The notes: a model not told the origin generated them from the letters alone. Counted from the first letter of the stretch, positions 24,194 to 34,286 are shown. The stretch: DNA of 48,074 bases from Oscillospiraceae bacterium (GCA_017505505.1 JAFVPA010000028.1:1-48074); one strand, 5' to 3'. Translations and numbers: made by a program.

Positions 24194-27016
24194 ATGAACG
24201 ACAAAATCAGGGTCCAGGGTGCCCGGGAAAATAACCTGAAAAATGTGGATCTTACCATCCCCAGAGACAAATTGGTGGTCTTTACCGGCCTGTCCGGTTC
24301 CGGTAAGTCCAGTCTGGCCTTCGATACGATCTATGCCGAGGGACAGCGGCGGTATGTGGAGAGTTTAAGCTCTTATGCCCGCCAGTTTCTGGGCCAGATG
24401 GACAAGCCTGATGTGGATTCCATTGACGGCCTGTCTCCTGCCATTTCCATTGACCAGAAGACCACCTCCAAGAATCCCCGTTCTACCGTAGGCACGGTGA
24501 CGGAGATTTATGACTACCTCCGTCTGCTGTGGGCCAGAGTCGGCATCCCTCACTGTCCCAAGTGCGGCAAAGAGATCCGGCGCCAGACCATAGACCAGAT
24601 CGTGGACCGGGTGGAAGCGCTGGGAGAGGGTACCCGGTTTATCGTCCTGTCCCCTATTATCCGGGGGAAAAAGGGTGAACACAAGAAGGTTTTTGAGGAC
24701 GCGAAGAAGTCCGGTTTTGCCCGTGTCCGGGTGGACGGGATCCTCTACGACCTGACGGAAGAAATTAAATGTGAGAAGAATAAGAAGCACCACATTGACC
24801 TGGTGGTAGACCGTCTGGTACTGAAGGAGGGCCTGCGCCGCCGTCTGACGGACTCCATCGAGACAGCCTGTGCCCATTCCGATGGCCTGGTGACCATTGA
24901 ACTTCCCACCACGAAGGAAGAACTAAGCTTTTCTCAGAATTATGCCTGCGATGATTGCGGCATTTCCATGACAGAGCTGGAGCCCCGGATGTTTTCCTTC
25001 AACAATCCCAGCGGTGCCTGCCCCAGCTGTACCGGCCTGGGCTTCCGGCTGGTAGCGGATGCGGACCTGGTGATCCCCGATAAAAATAAATCGATCTTCG
25101 ATGGGGCTATCCAGGCATCCGGCTGGCAGAGTGCCCGGACGGATTCTATCTTCCGGATGTATTTCGAGGCGCTGGCCCAGAAGTATCATTTCTCCCTGAC
25201 CACGCCTGTGAAGGACCTTTCTCCCGAAGCCATGGATGTGATCCTCTACGGCACTAAGGGAGAAAAGCTTCGGATGTCCTACAACCGGGGCAACGGAATG
25301 GGCGTGCTGGAACAGCCCTTCGAGGGCATTCTGAACAACATCTCCCGGCGCTATCGGGAGACCCAGTCTGATGCGGCCCGGAAGGAGCTGGAGGAGTGCA
25401 TGGCTTCTGCTCCCTGTCCCCAGTGCGGCGGCGAACGTCTGTCGGACATTGCCCGGGCCGTCACCGTGGGCGGCATCGGTATTATGGATTTCTGCCGCAT
25501 GAGCATCCGGGACGAGCTGGACTTTATGCAGAACCTCCATTTGGAGGGCAATATGGCTACGGTGGCAGAGCAGATCGTGAAAGAGATCAAGTCCCGGCTC
25601 CAATTCCTGATGGATGTAGGACTGGGTTATCTGACCCTGTCCCGGGCTTCCGGAACCCTGTCCGGCGGTGAGAGCCAGCGGATCCGTCTGGCTACCCAGA
25701 TCGGTTCTTCCCTGATGGGCGTGCTGTATATTCTGGACGAGCCTTCCATCGGCCTGCACCAGCGGGACAATGACAAGCTGCTGGGTACCTTGAAGCAGCT
25801 CCGGGATCTGGGTAATACCCTCATCGTGGTGGAACATGACGAGGACACCATGCGGGCCGCCGACTTTATCGTGGATGTTGGCCCCGGTGCCGGCAGCCGG
25901 GGCGGCGAGATCGTGGCCAGCGGTTCTCTGGAAGACATCATTGCCTGCGAGCGAAGCGTTACGGGACAATATCTTTCCGGTTTCAAAAAGATCCCCGTTC
26001 CCTCTGCCCGCCGGGCCGGAAACGGCAAGGTTCTGCGCATTCAGGGAGCCTCGGAGAACAATCTGAAGTATGTGGATGTGGACATCCCTCTGGGTACTTT
26101 GACCTGCGTCACCGGCGTGTCCGGTTCCGGTAAGTCAAGCCTGGTGAATGAAGTTTTGAATAAGACCCTGCTTGGCAAGCTGAACCACGCCCGGACCCGT
26201 CCCGGTGCCTGCAAGTGCATCGAGGGCATCGAACAGCTGGACAAAGTCATCGACATTGACCAGAGCCCCATCGGACGTACTCCCCGCAGTAACCCGGCCA
26301 CTTATACCAGCCTGTTCAACGATATCCGGGACCTGTTTGCCTCCACCAACGACGCAAAGATCCGGGGCTATGGTCCTGGCCGGTTCTCCTTCAATGTGAA
26401 GGGCGGCCGCTGCGAGGCCTGTTCCGGTGATGGTCTGGTGAAGATCGAGATGCACTTCCTGGCGGATGTATATGTCCCTTGCGAGGTCTGCAAGGGTGCC
26501 CGGTACAACCGGGAAACCCTGGAGGTCCAGTACAAGGGCAAGAACATTGCCCAGGTTCTGGACATGACGGCGGAGGAGGCGGTGGATTTCTTCGAGAATC
26601 TGCCCAAGATCCGTAGGAAAGCCCAGACGTTGGTGGAAGTGGGACTGGGCTATGTGAAGCTGGGCCAGTCCAGCACCACCCTCTCCGGCGGCGAAGCCCA
26701 GCGTGTGAAACTGGCAACGGAGCTGGCCCGGATCTCCACCGGAAAGACCATCTATATTCTGGACGAACCTACTACCGGATTGCATGCTGCCGATGTCCAC
26801 AAGCTGATCGAAGTGCTGCAACGTCTGGTGGATGCGGGCAATACAGTGCTGGTTATCGAGCATAATCTGGATGTCATCAAGACGGCGGACCACATCATTG
26901 ATCTTGGCCCCGAAGGCGGCGATGGCGGCGGCTACGTGGTAGCCTCCGGTACGCCGGAAGAAGTGGCTCAGGTAGCAGCCAGCTATACGGGGCAGTATTT
27001 GAAGAACTATCTTTAA
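24194..27016 (+). CDS. uvrA: Excinuclease ABC subunit A
   Basis: This 940-residue tandem ABC ATPase recognises DNA damage with UvrB in nucleotide excision repair. The first Walker [10 protein letters not shown] is at residues 32-40, and the second GVSGSGKSS is near 643. Two LSGGE signatures ([18 protein letters not shown] and [18 protein letters not shown]) are present. Zinc-finger cysteines occur in CPKCGKE, CDDCG...CPSC and CEACSGDG...CEVCKG. Length is standard. The ATG follows TTAGGAG. It is a single transcription unit; mfd lies upstream on the other strand and uvrB 2.7 kb downstream. Confidence 0.97.
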   Translation: MNDKIRVQGARENNLKNVDLTIPRDKLVVFTGLSGSGKSSLAFDTIYAEGQRRYVESLSSYARQFLGQMDKPDVDSIDGLSPAISIDQKTTSKNPRSTVGTVTEIYDYLRLLWARVGIPHCPKCGKEIRRQTIDQIVDRVEALGEGTRFIVLSPIIRGKKGEHKKVFEDAKKSGFARVRVDGILYDLTEEIKCEKNKKHHIDLVVDRLVLKEGLRRRLTDSIETACAHSDGLVTIELPTTKEELSFSQNYACDDCGISMTELEPRMFSFNNPSGACPSCTGLGFRLVADADLVIPDKNKSIFDGAIQASGWQSARTDSIFRMYFEALAQKYHFSLTTPVKDLSPEAMDVILYGTKGEKLRMSYNRGNGMGVLEQPFEGILNNISRRYRETQSDAARKELEECMASAPCPQCGGERLSDIARAVTVGGIGIMDFCRMSIRDELDFMQNLHLEGNMATVAEQIVKEIKSRLQFLMDVGLGYLTLSRASGTLSGGESQRIRLATQIGSSLMGVLYILDEPSIGLHQRDNDKLLGTLKQLRDLGNTLIVVEHDEDTMRAADFIVDVGPGAGSRGGEIVASGSLEDIIACERSVTGQYLSGFKKIPVPSARRAGNGKVLRIQGASENNLKYVDVDIPLGTLTCVTGVSGSGKSSLVNEVLNKTLLGKLNHARTRPGACKCIEGIEQLDKVIDIDQSPIGRTPRSNPATYTSLFNDIRDLFASTNDAKIRGYGPGRFSFNVKGGRCEACSGDGLVKIEMHFLADVYVPCEVCKGARYNRETLEVQYKGKNIAQVLDMTAEEAVDFFENLPKIRRKAQTLVEVGLGYVKLGQSSTTLSGGEAQRVKLATELARISTGKTIYILDEPTTGLHAADVHKLIEVLQRLVDAGNTVLVIEHNLDVIKTADHIIDLGPEGGDGGGYVVASGTPEEVAQVAASYTGQYLKNYL

Positions 27017-27051
27017 TTTAAGACTGCTTTTTCAAATTTAACAGTAGTTTG

Positions 27052-27131
27052 GTAGGGCGGCTTGCCCTCAAGCCGCCGCTTTTGCAGGCAGAGATGCCGC
27101 TTTGCGGCGGGCTGAGGGCAGCCCGCCCTAC
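27052..27131. repeat. 80-bp imperfect inverted repeat, REP-like
   Basis: The left arm 27052-27079 begins GTAGGGCGGCTTGCCCTC and the right arm 27104-27131 ends GAGGGCAGCCCGCCCTAC; the two are complementary apart from a few mismatches. The sequence between is also GC-rich and partly self-complementary. It lies between the uvrA stop and the convergent kinase gene. It resembles the dispersed palindromic repeats common in gut Clostridia. Only one full copy is in this window. Confidence 0.7.
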
Positions 27132-27144
27132 TATGAAAACAGAT

Positions 27145-27172
27145 AAAAACCCGGCCTGATGTTCAGGCCGGG
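27145..27172 (-). terminator. Intrinsic terminator of the histidine kinase-like gene
   Basis: CCCGGCCTGA at 27150-27159 pairs with TCAGGCCGGG at 27163-27172. On the minus strand it is followed by TTTTTATCTG. It sits eight bases past the kinase stop. Confidence 0.85.
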
Positions 27173-27180
27173 AGGAAAAA

Positions 27181-28236
27181 TTATGTTTCTTTTTTGTAGA
27201 CGCTGACAGGCAGACAGTCAGACAGTTCGATAAGGCCGTGCGCCCGTTCGCCGGCGTAATCCACCCGGAGGACGGGGGAGCGCAGCAGGCCGTCAGTATT
27301 CTGGCGAATGGCCATAGTCAGGGTGATTCGGGTGCCTTTGCCCTCTGGCTGGTCGATCAGCACGGCACCGCCATGGTTGGCGGCAGCGGAACGGATCATG
27401 ACCATGCCAAGCCCAATGCCCCAGCGGCCGTCCTCGATACCGGGCTGCCGCAGATAGCGGCGGAACAGGGTGCTGCGGACATTCTCCGCAATACCGGAGC
27501 CGCTGTCGGTGATGCTCAGACGAAGCATCTTTCCCCTCCGTGTAAGCCGGGCGTCGATTTGTCCGCCTTTGGGCGTGAATTTTACCGCATTGGACAGGAT
27601 ATTCAGCACCGCCCGTTCCAGCTGCTCTCCATCAGCAAGGCCAAGTATCTCCTCGGAAAGCCCCTGATAGGTCAGCCGGATACCGGTCTGGGCCACAAAA
27701 TGCTGGGCTTTTTCGAAGATTTCCTCGAACAGGGCGCTGAAATTTCGGGTCTCCTGCTGGGAAGACAGGGTGCTGCGGCCTGCGTCAGACATATTGCCGA
27801 TAATGCGCAGCATCTGGTGCAGCCCCCGGTTCAGCCGGGCGGCATGTTCGGAAGTTTCCCCAGCGGCCAGTAAACGGTCCGCGGACAGCATCACACTGGT
27901 CAGCGGATCCCGCAGCTCCCGGGCGGCCAGAGCCAGACAACGCAGCTCCGCGTCATCGGATTCCTGATCCAGTACGAACACATCGTACCCATCGGTTTTG
28001 ACCACAGAAGCGCCGCAGCCTTTTGCGGACAGGTTCAGCTTCAGATACAGGCAGCCGTCTTCGAAGGTTTCATATTCTTCCTGACCGGTGAGCAGCAGAG
28101 TGCGGATATCCGTTCCCGGAAGGATCAGCAGGGCCTGGGCGGCGCTGTTGACTTTTTCAATTCGATTTTCTTTTACACAAAAGGCGGGGCGGACCATCAT
28201 GTCCAGCAGCCCCAGCTGTTCTTTCTTTTCTTCCAT
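27181..28236 (-). CDS. Soluble histidine kinase homologue lacking the phosphoacceptor His
   Basis: This 351-residue protein has no membrane helix. Residues ~10-50 look PAS-like. A dimerisation region reads ARELRDPLT at 105-113, where canonical kinases have (S/H)HELRTPLT, so the phosphoacceptor His is Arg106. The C-terminal HATPase domain is complete: N-box NILSNAVKF near 212-220, G1 DSGSGI at 244-249, and G2 GIGLGM at 273-278. No response regulator lies in the window. It may bind ATP without autophosphorylating on this residue, acting as a regulatory pseudokinase or using another residue. The gene stands alone, convergent with uvrA, behind an AGGAGGG site. Confidence 0.85.
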   Translation of the reverse strand: MEEKKEQLGLLDMMVRPAFCVKENRIEKVNSAAQALLILPGTDIRTLLLTGQEEYETFEDGCLYLKLNLSAKGCGASVVKTDGYDVFVLDQESDDAELRCLALAARELRDPLTSVMLSADRLLAAGETSEHAARLNRGLHQMLRIIGNMSDAGRSTLSSQQETRNFSALFEEIFEKAQHFVAQTGIRLTYQGLSEEILGLADGEQLERAVLNILSNAVKFTPKGGQIDARLTRRGKMLRLSITDSGSGIAENVRSTLFRRYLRQPGIEDGRWGIGLGMVMIRSAAANHGGAVLIDQPEGKGTRITLTMAIRQNTDGLLRSPVLRVDYAGERAHGLIELSDCLPVSVYKKET

Positions 28237-28362
28237 GGGTCCCTCCTGTTGAGACTAGGATGCGCAGAATGGGAGAAAACTTTCCCGGCAGGTTTCGACG
28301 TATACCCCCATTCTACCGGGAAACCGTCAAAATAGCAAGGATGAATTTTAAGAGGTGCGCCT

Positions 28363-29064
28363 ATGGCAAAGGAATCCCTTCATAAAGACCACCGGAAACG
28401 GCTGAAAGAGCGGTTCCTGAAGGAAGGTCTGGACAATTTTACGGATGTTCAGGCGCTGGAGCTGCTGCTGTTTTATGCCATCCCCCAAAAGGATACCAAC
28501 CCTCTGGCCCATGAACTGAAAAAGCACTTTGGCAGCCTTTCCAGAGTTCTGGAAGCAGATGTGGAGGAGCTGAAGCAGGTTCCCGGGATCGGTGACCATG
28601 CGGCGACACTTTTGGCGCTGGTGACCCAGTTGGCGAGGTTCTATCAGGTGGACTGCGCCCAGCGGGTGGAGGTGCTGACGACGCTGGATGCCTGCGGGGC
28701 TTATCTGGTGCCCCGGTTCTTCGGAAGGACCAACGAAACTGTGTTCCTGCTGTGCCTGGATGCCAAATGCAAGGTCCTGTGCTGCAAGGAGATCGGAGAG
28801 GGGAGCGTGAATGCTGCCAGCATCTCCGTTCGGAAGGTTGTAGAAACAGCACTGGCGGCCAAGGCCACCACTGTGGTCCTGGCCCATAACCATCCCAGCG
28901 GCGTGGCAGTGCCTTCAGCCGAAGACATCCAGACCACCCGCCGGGTGGCCGCGGCCTTAAGCGCTGTGGAGGTCCATCTGGTGGACCACATCGTAGTGGC
29001 GGAGGGGGACTATGTGTCCATGGTCCAGTCCGGTTACCGTCTGGACGAATACCTGCTGCCATAA
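28363..29064 (+). CDS. radC: RadC family JAMM/MPN protein
   Basis: This 233-residue RadC/YeeS-type protein has an N-terminal helix-hairpin-helix region (VPGIG at 73-77). Its C-terminal JAMM metalloprotease-like domain carries AHNHPSG at 174-180 and Asp188. The once-assumed role in recombination repair has been questioned, and its biochemical activity is not established. AAGAGGTG precedes the ATG. It is the first of three genes (radC, HD protein, uvrB) with gaps of 10-12 bases, which places it in a repair-linked operon. Confidence 0.93.
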   Translation: MAKESLHKDHRKRLKERFLKEGLDNFTDVQALELLLFYAIPQKDTNPLAHELKKHFGSLSRVLEADVEELKQVPGIGDHAATLLALVTQLARFYQVDCAQRVEVLTTLDACGAYLVPRFFGRTNETVFLLCLDAKCKVLCCKEIGEGSVNAASISVRKVVETALAAKATTVVLAHNHPSGVAVPSAEDIQTTRRVAAALSAVEVHLVDHIVVAEGDYVSMVQSGYRLDEYLLP

Positions 29065-29074
29065 GGAGGACCTT

Positions 29075-29755
29075 ATGGAAAGACCGAAATATGAACAAAT
29101 CGAAGCCTATATGCAGCAATGCATGGGGGACAGTGCACACGATCAGGAGCACGTCTACCGTGTTCTGCACAATGGGCTGCTGATCGCAGAGACAGAAACA
29201 GATGTTGACAGGGATGTACTGATCTGTGCCTGCCTGCTCCATGATATCGGACGGGCGGAGCAGTTTGCGGACCCAAGCCTGTGCCATGCGCAGGTTGGGG
29301 GAGAAAAAGCCTTTCGGTTTTTATTGGATCATGGATTTACCGTGGACTTTGCGGAGAAGGTGCGGGAATGCATTACAACGCACCGGTTTCGGGAGAATAA
29401 CCAGCCCCAGAGCATGGAAGCGAAAATACTCTTTGATGCGGACAAATTGGATGTGGCAGGGGCCATGGGAATCGCCCGGACGCTGCTTTATCAGGGGCAT
29501 GTAACAACACCACTGTATTCCCGTACTCCGGATGGCAGTATCCTGGATGGAAGTGAAGACACAGCCCCGTCCTTCTTTCAGGAGTATAAATTTAAGTTGG
29601 AAAATCTCTATGACCGTTTCTATACCAACCGTGGCCGGGAATTGGCGCTGGCCCGGCGGTCTGCTGCGGTGGATTTTTATAACGCACTGCTGCGGGAAGT
29701 CCGGGAAGCCAATATATATGCAGCAGCGGCATTGGAACAGTTTATTTTGGAATGA
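29075..29755 (+). CDS. HD-domain phosphohydrolase
   Basis: This 226-residue metal-dependent phosphohydrolase has the HD pattern: His22 and His26 in AHDQEHVYRV, the HD doublet His56-Asp57 in LLHDIGR, His103 in TTHRF, and DADKLD at 121-126. The family resembles YedJ-like HD proteins, which may act on nucleotides. The start at 29075, behind AAGGAGGA, was chosen over an upstream in-frame ATG within radC. It sits between radC and uvrB with overlapping-range spacing, so a link to nucleotide pool or repair is possible but unproven. Confidence 0.9.
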   Translation: MERPKYEQIEAYMQQCMGDSAHDQEHVYRVLHNGLLIAETETDVDRDVLICACLLHDIGRAEQFADPSLCHAQVGGEKAFRFLLDHGFTVDFAEKVRECITTHRFRENNQPQSMEAKILFDADKLDVAGAMGIARTLLYQGHVTTPLYSRTPDGSILDGSEDTAPSFFQEYKFKLENLYDRFYTNRGRELALARRSAAVDFYNALLREVREANIYAAAALEQFILE

Positions 29756-29767
29756 GGAGGACCTGCT

Positions 29768-31738
29768 ATGGACAAATTCAAGCTCGTTTCCGAATACCGT
29801 CCCTCCGGTGACCAGCCGGAGGCTATCGAAGGCCTGGTCAACGGTGTCAACTGGGGACTGCGGGAGCAGACACTGCTGGGTGTTACCGGCTCCGGTAAAA
29901 CTTTCACTATGGCCTCCGTCATTGCGAAATTGAACCGGCCTACCCTGGTGCTGGCCCATAATAAGACCTTGGCGGCCCAGCTTTGCAGCGAGTTCCGGGA
30001 GTTCTTCCCGGACAATGCGGTGGAGTATTTCATTTCTTATTACGATTACTACCAACCCGAGGCCTACATTGCCCATACGGATACCTATATCGAAAAGGAT
30101 GCCTCCGTCAACGAGGAGATCGACCGCCTGCGCCACTCGGCCACTTCGGCCCTGTTTGAGCGGCGGGATGTGATCGTGGTATCTTCTGTCAGCTGCCTGT
30201 ACGGTCTGGGTGACCCCATTGACTATAAGAGCATGGTCATTTCCCTGCGGGTAGGGCAGGAGTATCCTCTGGACGATGTGCTGCGGAAGCTGGCGGAGAT
30301 CCGCTATGAGCGCAACGATCTGGATTTCTCCCGTAACAAATTCCGCCTTCGGGGCGACACGTTGGAAATTTACCCCGCCTACTGGTCCGGTAAGGCCATC
30401 CGGGTGGAGTTCTTTGGGGACGAGGTGGACCGGATCAGTGAGATCAACGCCGTATCCGGTATTGCGGAACGGTTTCTGGATCATGTGGCCATCTATCCGG
30501 CCAGCCACTATGTAGCATCCAAGGAGAAGCTTCACCGGGCTATGCTGGAGATCCAGCGGGAGTGTGACGAACAGGTAAATTTCTTCCGGGAGAATAACAA
30601 GCTCATCGAGGCCCAGCGCATCGCTCAGCGGACGGCCTACGATCTGGAAATGCTGACGGAGATCGGCTTCTGCAACGGCATCGAGAACTATTCCCGGGTG
30701 ATCCAGGGCCGTGCTCCCGGTACACCGCCTACCACCCTGTTGGATTACTTCCCCGATGACTTTTTATTGTTTATTGATGAAAGCCATGTGACCCTGCCCC
30801 AGTGCCGGGCCATGTACGCAGGTGACCGGAGCCGAAAGGATGCCCTGGTGAATTACGGCTTCCGCCTGCCCTCGGCCTATGACAACCGTCCCCTGAACTT
30901 CCCGGAATTCGACAGTAAGATCAACCAGGTGATCTATGTCTCCGCAACCCCGGCAGAGTATGAACGGACCCGCTCCGGTCAGACGGTGGAACAGGTGATC
31001 CGCCCCACGGGCCTGCTGGATCCAATCGTTGAGGTCCGTCCCATCGATGGTCAGATCGACGACCTGATCGGAGAGATCAACGCCCGAACGGCGAAAAATG
31101 AGCGGGTGCTGGTGACCACGCTGACCAAGAAAATGGCGGAGGATCTGACGGTCTACCTGCAAAAGGCGGGGATCAAGGTCCGGTATATGCACTCCGACAT
31201 CGGTGCTATGGAGCGTATGGAAATCATCCGGGATCTGCGGATGGCAAAATTCGACGTTCTTGTAGGCATCAATCTGCTGAGAGAGGGCCTGGATCTTCCG
31301 GAAGTCAGCTTGGTGGCGATTCTGGATGCGGACAAGGAAGGCTTCCTTCGCTCGGAGACCAGCCTGATCCAGACCATCGGCCGTGCTGCCCGAAACGCGG
31401 AGGGCAAGGTCATCATGTATGCCGACCATGTGACCCCATCCATGCGTTCGGCCATGGACGAGACGGCCCGCCGCCGGGAGATCCAAAACGCCTATAATGA
31501 GGCCCACGGCATTGTGCCCAAGACGGTCATCAAGTCTGTCCGGGACCTGATCGAAATTTCTTCTCCGACGGCGGAACGGAAGGGCCGTACCGGCGTGAAG
31601 ATGACCAGGGCGGAGAAGGAAAAGGAGATCGCCCGTCTGGAGAAGCAGATGAAGGAAGCTGCCCGGATGATGGAATACGAATATGCCGCTGTGCTCCGGG
31701 ATCAGATCATCGAGCTTCGCGGCAACGGCTTGAAGTAA
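29768..31738 (+). CDS. uvrB: Excinuclease ABC subunit B
   Basis: This 656-residue helicase-like protein receives damaged DNA from UvrA and recruits UvrC. It contains Walker [10 protein letters not shown] near residue 38, the damage-wedging beta-hairpin [20 protein letters not shown] near 92-111, and the DESH box near 337. The helicase motif [20 protein letters not shown] follows, and the C-terminal UVR domain ([30 protein letters not shown] in overlapping pieces) binds UvrC. AGGAGG precedes the ATG. It follows the HD gene by 12 bases. Confidence 0.97.
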   Translation: MDKFKLVSEYRPSGDQPEAIEGLVNGVNWGLREQTLLGVTGSGKTFTMASVIAKLNRPTLVLAHNKTLAAQLCSEFREFFPDNAVEYFISYYDYYQPEAYIAHTDTYIEKDASVNEEIDRLRHSATSALFERRDVIVVSSVSCLYGLGDPIDYKSMVISLRVGQEYPLDDVLRKLAEIRYERNDLDFSRNKFRLRGDTLEIYPAYWSGKAIRVEFFGDEVDRISEINAVSGIAERFLDHVAIYPASHYVASKEKLHRAMLEIQRECDEQVNFFRENNKLIEAQRIAQRTAYDLEMLTEIGFCNGIENYSRVIQGRAPGTPPTTLLDYFPDDFLLFIDESHVTLPQCRAMYAGDRSRKDALVNYGFRLPSAYDNRPLNFPEFDSKINQVIYVSATPAEYERTRSGQTVEQVIRPTGLLDPIVEVRPIDGQIDDLIGEINARTAKNERVLVTTLTKKMAEDLTVYLQKAGIKVRYMHSDIGAMERMEIIRDLRMAKFDVLVGINLLREGLDLPEVSLVAILDADKEGFLRSETSLIQTIGRAARNAEGKVIMYADHVTPSMRSAMDETARRREIQNAYNEAHGIVPKTVIKSVRDLIEISSPTAERKGRTGVKMTRAEKEKEIARLEKQMKEAARMMEYEYAAVLRDQIIELRGNGLK

Positions 31739-31751
31739 AGCAGGTGTCAGC

Positions 31752-32057
31752 ATGAAAACAGTGACCCTTTGCGGAAGCATGCGGTTTTCCCGGGAAATGA
31801 TGAAAATTGCGGCAGAACTGGAACTGCGGCACGGGATGAATGTACTGCAGTGCATCTATGACCTTCCGGGGACGGAGCTTTCCCGGAAGGAGCTGGAGAC
31901 CCTGGCCGCGGCCCACTGCCGGAAGATCGATCTGTCCGATGCCGTCTATGTGGTGGATCTCGGCGGGTATATTGGGGATTCCGTCCGGCGGGAGATCGCC
32001 TATGCCCGGGAAAAGGGCAGGGAAGTGATCTTACACACAGAATTTTGCAGCCGATAG
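31752..32057 (+). CDS. Small nucleoside 2-deoxyribosyltransferase-like protein
   Basis: This 101-residue protein has the Rossmann-like pattern of the nucleoside 2-deoxyribosyltransferase superfamily: TLCGSMRF at residues 4-11 and HCRKIDLSDAVYVVDLGGYIGDSVRREIAYA near 55-85, in which the glycine-rich loop and conserved Glu are retained. Full deoxyribosyltransferases are about 150 residues, so this is a short version whose activity is uncertain. It begins 13 bases after uvrB behind AGGTG and is probably co-transcribed. Confidence 0.75.
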   Translation: MKTVTLCGSMRFSREMMKIAAELELRHGMNVLQCIYDLPGTELSRKELETLAAAHCRKIDLSDAVYVVDLGGYIGDSVRREIAYAREKGREVILHTEFCSR

Positions 32058-32067
32058 GTGAAAATGG

Positions 32068-32104
32068 AAACCGGGACGGAGATTTTTCTCCGTCCCGGTT
32101 TTTC
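32068..32104. terminator. Bidirectional terminator
   Basis: AAACCGGGACGGAG at 32068-32081 pairs with CTCCGTCCCGGTTT near 32088-32101, followed by TTT. It lies between the uvrB operon and the convergent PH-like gene. Confidence 0.85.
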
Positions 32105-32108
32105 AGGC

Positions 32109-32546
32109 CTATGCAGCCAGATTTTCGAAATAAGCACAGTAATCATCAAACAGCTTTTCGGTCTTTTCGTCGGTGGTACAGGAAAAGACGACAAATCCGT
32201 CGTTTTCTACCTCCACAAGGACGCATTTGCTGTTGGTTGGAATTACGCACAGGGTATAAGCACCCCAGTCGTTGTTATTCCAGGTGCCGGCGCAGTAACG
32301 CTCGTGTTCATAGCTGTCGCCTACCTTTGTTCCAAAGACGGGCATATCAATTAGTTCTACGGAAACCACATGGGAATGCTCGATATCCACATTCAGCCGG
32401 GGAGAGGTGATTTGGAGCACCGTGTCCTCGATGTCCACCAGAATATCCACAGAAGTATCCAGGAAAATCATCGCCAGCAGGGCGATCAAAATAAGAGAAA
32501 TAAACAGGAAATCCCGTCTGGAAATGCCGGAGAAGAAATTTTTCAT
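32109..32546 (-). CDS. Single-pass membrane protein with bacterial PH-like domain
   Basis: This 145-residue protein has one N-terminal membrane helix (residues ~12-30, FLFISLILIALLAMIFL). The extracytoplasmic part contains HERYCAGTWNNNDWGAYTL, VEVENDGFVVFSC and TTDEKTEKLFDDY, a pattern like bacterial PH-like domains. The open frame extends 41 codons upstream, but GGTGAT sits just before 32546, which is preferred. It is convergent with the uvrB operon and lies downstream of the symporter gene on the same strand. Function is unknown. Confidence 0.7.
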   Translation of the reverse strand: MKNFFSGISRRDFLFISLILIALLAMIFLDTSVDILVDIEDTVLQITSPRLNVDIEHSHVVSVELIDMPVFGTKVGDSYEHERYCAGTWNNNDWGAYTLCVIPTNSKCVLVEVENDGFVVFSCTTDEKTEKLFDDYCAYFENLAA

Positions 32547-32613
32547 CATATCACCATTTGTTATTGAGAATGATACCAGTATAGCACAGGGAACTGTGCA
32601 TGTACAGAGGAAA

Positions 32614-32641
32614 CTCCCCTCCGGAGCGGGCCGGAGGGGAG
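32614..32641 (-). terminator. Intrinsic hairpin terminator of the second symporter gene
   Basis: CTCCCCTCCGG at 32614-32624 pairs perfectly with CCGGAGGGGAG at 32631-32641, followed by TTTCC on the minus strand. It lies between the symporter stop and the PH-like gene. Confidence 0.75.
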
Positions 32642-32661
32642 AAAATTTAGAGAAAAGAGAA

Positions 32662-34059
32662 TCAGGCATTCTTTGCGTTCAGTTCGGTGAACATCTGAGC
32701 CAGCTTCTTCTTGTTCATGGTCAGCTGGATGCCGATGAACTGGCAGACAGCGGCGATCAGGTACATAACGGCAACCAGATAGCGCATTCTGGTAGCGACT
32801 TCCATGGTCTGATCGGGGCCCAGTGCGGCCACATAGCCCAGAGCGGCAGCCACCAGCAGGCCAATGGAGGGGAATACACCCTGAGCCAGCTTGCGGAAGA
32901 AGGAGTGGATGGCGTAGATGGTACCCTCGTCACGGACACCGAACTTCCACTCGTTGTAGTCGATGGCATCGGCCATCATGGAGTTGCTGACGCACATGTA
33001 GATACCCATACCCAGGCCGTTCAGCAGCTGGCAGCAGACATACAGCAGCATGCCCTTTGCATCGGGGGTGATGGGCAGGACCAGCATCAGACCGCAGGCG
33101 ACCATGGAAACAATGGCGCCGCAGGAGGCTGCTTCCTTCTTGCCAAACTTGCGGACGATCTTGGCGATGAAGGGCATGAACAGGAACATGGGAATCATGG
33201 ACACCAGAGCCATCATACCGGAGATCCGGGCATTCTTAAAGTAAGCCTGGAACATGACGGAGACAGCGGCGGAAGCGCCCAGCTGGGACACGAACATGGC
33301 ACAGGCAGCCATGGTGGCACCGATGGCAGGGGTGTTCTTGCAGAAGTTCTTGACGGCGACAAAGATATTGAACTTGGGAGCGTCGTCGTTGCAGCGGGCA
33401 TCAATATCCACACGGATCTCGGTAGCACGGATCAGGAACTGGAATGCGGCGAAGCCCAGAACACCCATGACCAGAGCAATGAGCCACAGGGAAGAGCCGT
33501 TGACGCGGTTGTTGGCATCATAGATGACCATGGGCATCAGAATGCTCAGAGGCAGGCTGGCGATCATGGCACCGGCAGTACGCCAGGAGGACAGCTGGGC
33601 ACGCTCACCGGCATCTTCGGTGATCAGACACAGCATGGAGCCGTAGGGAACGTTGGCCACGGTGTAGAAGGCATCCCAGAAGACGTAGCCGGCCACGTAC
33701 AGGATGTTCTTGACCATTGCGGGAGCGTTGGGCAGGGGAATGAAGCACAGGGCACCGGCCACGATCAGACCCAGGGAGCCTGCGAAGATGTAAGCCTTGA
33801 ACTTACCGCGCTTATACTTTCTGCGGTCGGAGTCGATCATTGCGCCGATCAGGGGATCGTTCACAGCGTCCCAGATCTGAACCAGGACCAGCAGAGTTGC
33901 GTAGGTGGCTTCGGTAATACCCATGTACTGGGTCCAGAAGACCATCAGATAGCCCTTCAGAGCGAAGGACATGTTACAGGCGAAGTCGCCTGCACCGTAA
34001 GCAAGCTTGTCCAGCATGCCGAACTTACGGTAGCCTTTGGCATCGAGTTTCTTTGCCAT
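32662..34059 (-). CDS. GPH-family symporter, probably for glucuronides
   Basis: This 465-residue, twelve-helix transporter is of the GusB/MelB type. Markers are IWDAVNDPLIGAMIDSDRRKYKRGKFKAYI near residues 62-90, NVPYGSMLCLITED near 138, and DAIDYNEWKFGVRDEGTIYA near 370. It is divergent from a TetR regulator and a GH79-type glycosidase, reproducing the E. coli logic of TetR-type GusR, GusB and a glucuronidase. A glucuronide or hexuronide is therefore the best guess for its substrate. AAGGAGGA precedes the ATG. Codon use is strongly optimised. Confidence 0.94.
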   Translation of the reverse strand: MAKKLDAKGYRKFGMLDKLAYGAGDFACNMSFALKGYLMVFWTQYMGITEATYATLLVLVQIWDAVNDPLIGAMIDSDRRKYKRGKFKAYIFAGSLGLIVAGALCFIPLPNAPAMVKNILYVAGYVFWDAFYTVANVPYGSMLCLITEDAGERAQLSSWRTAGAMIASLPLSILMPMVIYDANNRVNGSSLWLIALVMGVLGFAAFQFLIRATEIRVDIDARCNDDAPKFNIFVAVKNFCKNTPAIGATMAACAMFVSQLGASAAVSVMFQAYFKNARISGMMALVSMIPMFLFMPFIAKIVRKFGKKEAASCGAIVSMVACGLMLVLPITPDAKGMLLYVCCQLLNGLGMGIYMCVSNSMMADAIDYNEWKFGVRDEGTIYAIHSFFRKLAQGVFPSIGLLVAAALGYVAALGPDQTMEVATRMRYLVAVMYLIAAVCQFIGIQLTMNKKKLAQMFTELNAKNA

Positions 34060-34125
34060 TGTTGTAGTTCCTCCTTACTTTTTCTATACGGCCTGCATGG
34101 CAGCAGATGCCGATATCTATGAGCT

Positions 34126-34154
34126 ATTATACAATATGAATAAACTATTAACAA
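34126..34154 (-). promoter_or_regulatory. Promoter of the second GPH symporter gene
   Basis: On the minus strand, TTGTTA (34154-34149) and a perfect TATAAT (34131-34126) are 17 bases apart. Confidence 0.8.
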
Positions 34155-34156
34155 GA

Positions 34157-34198
34157 CACAGAATGTTCCATCTGTGACACTGTATTACAATATTGTGT
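34157..34198. promoter_or_regulatory. Candidate TetR operator region
   Basis: Two dyads lie between the divergent promoters. CACAGA/TCTGTG occurs at 34157-34162 and 34171-34176. ACACTGTAT/ATATTGTGT at 34177-34185 and 34190-34198 matches at 7 of 9 positions. Either could be bound by the adjacent TetR protein. This is inferred only from position and symmetry. Confidence 0.4.
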
Positions 34199-34228
34199 GC
34201 AATCTTTCCAGCAGTATGGACAAAAAGG

Positions 34229-34256
34229 TTGCAGATTCCTGGTTTTGTGCTATAGT
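34229..34256 (+). promoter_or_regulatory. Promoter of the TetR gene
   Basis: TTGCAG (34229-34234) and TATAGT (34251-34256) have a 16-base spacer, with a TGC extended -10. Confidence 0.75.
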
Positions 34257-34286
34257 ATATCCAAAGAACCGGAAGGGGGAGCAGGT

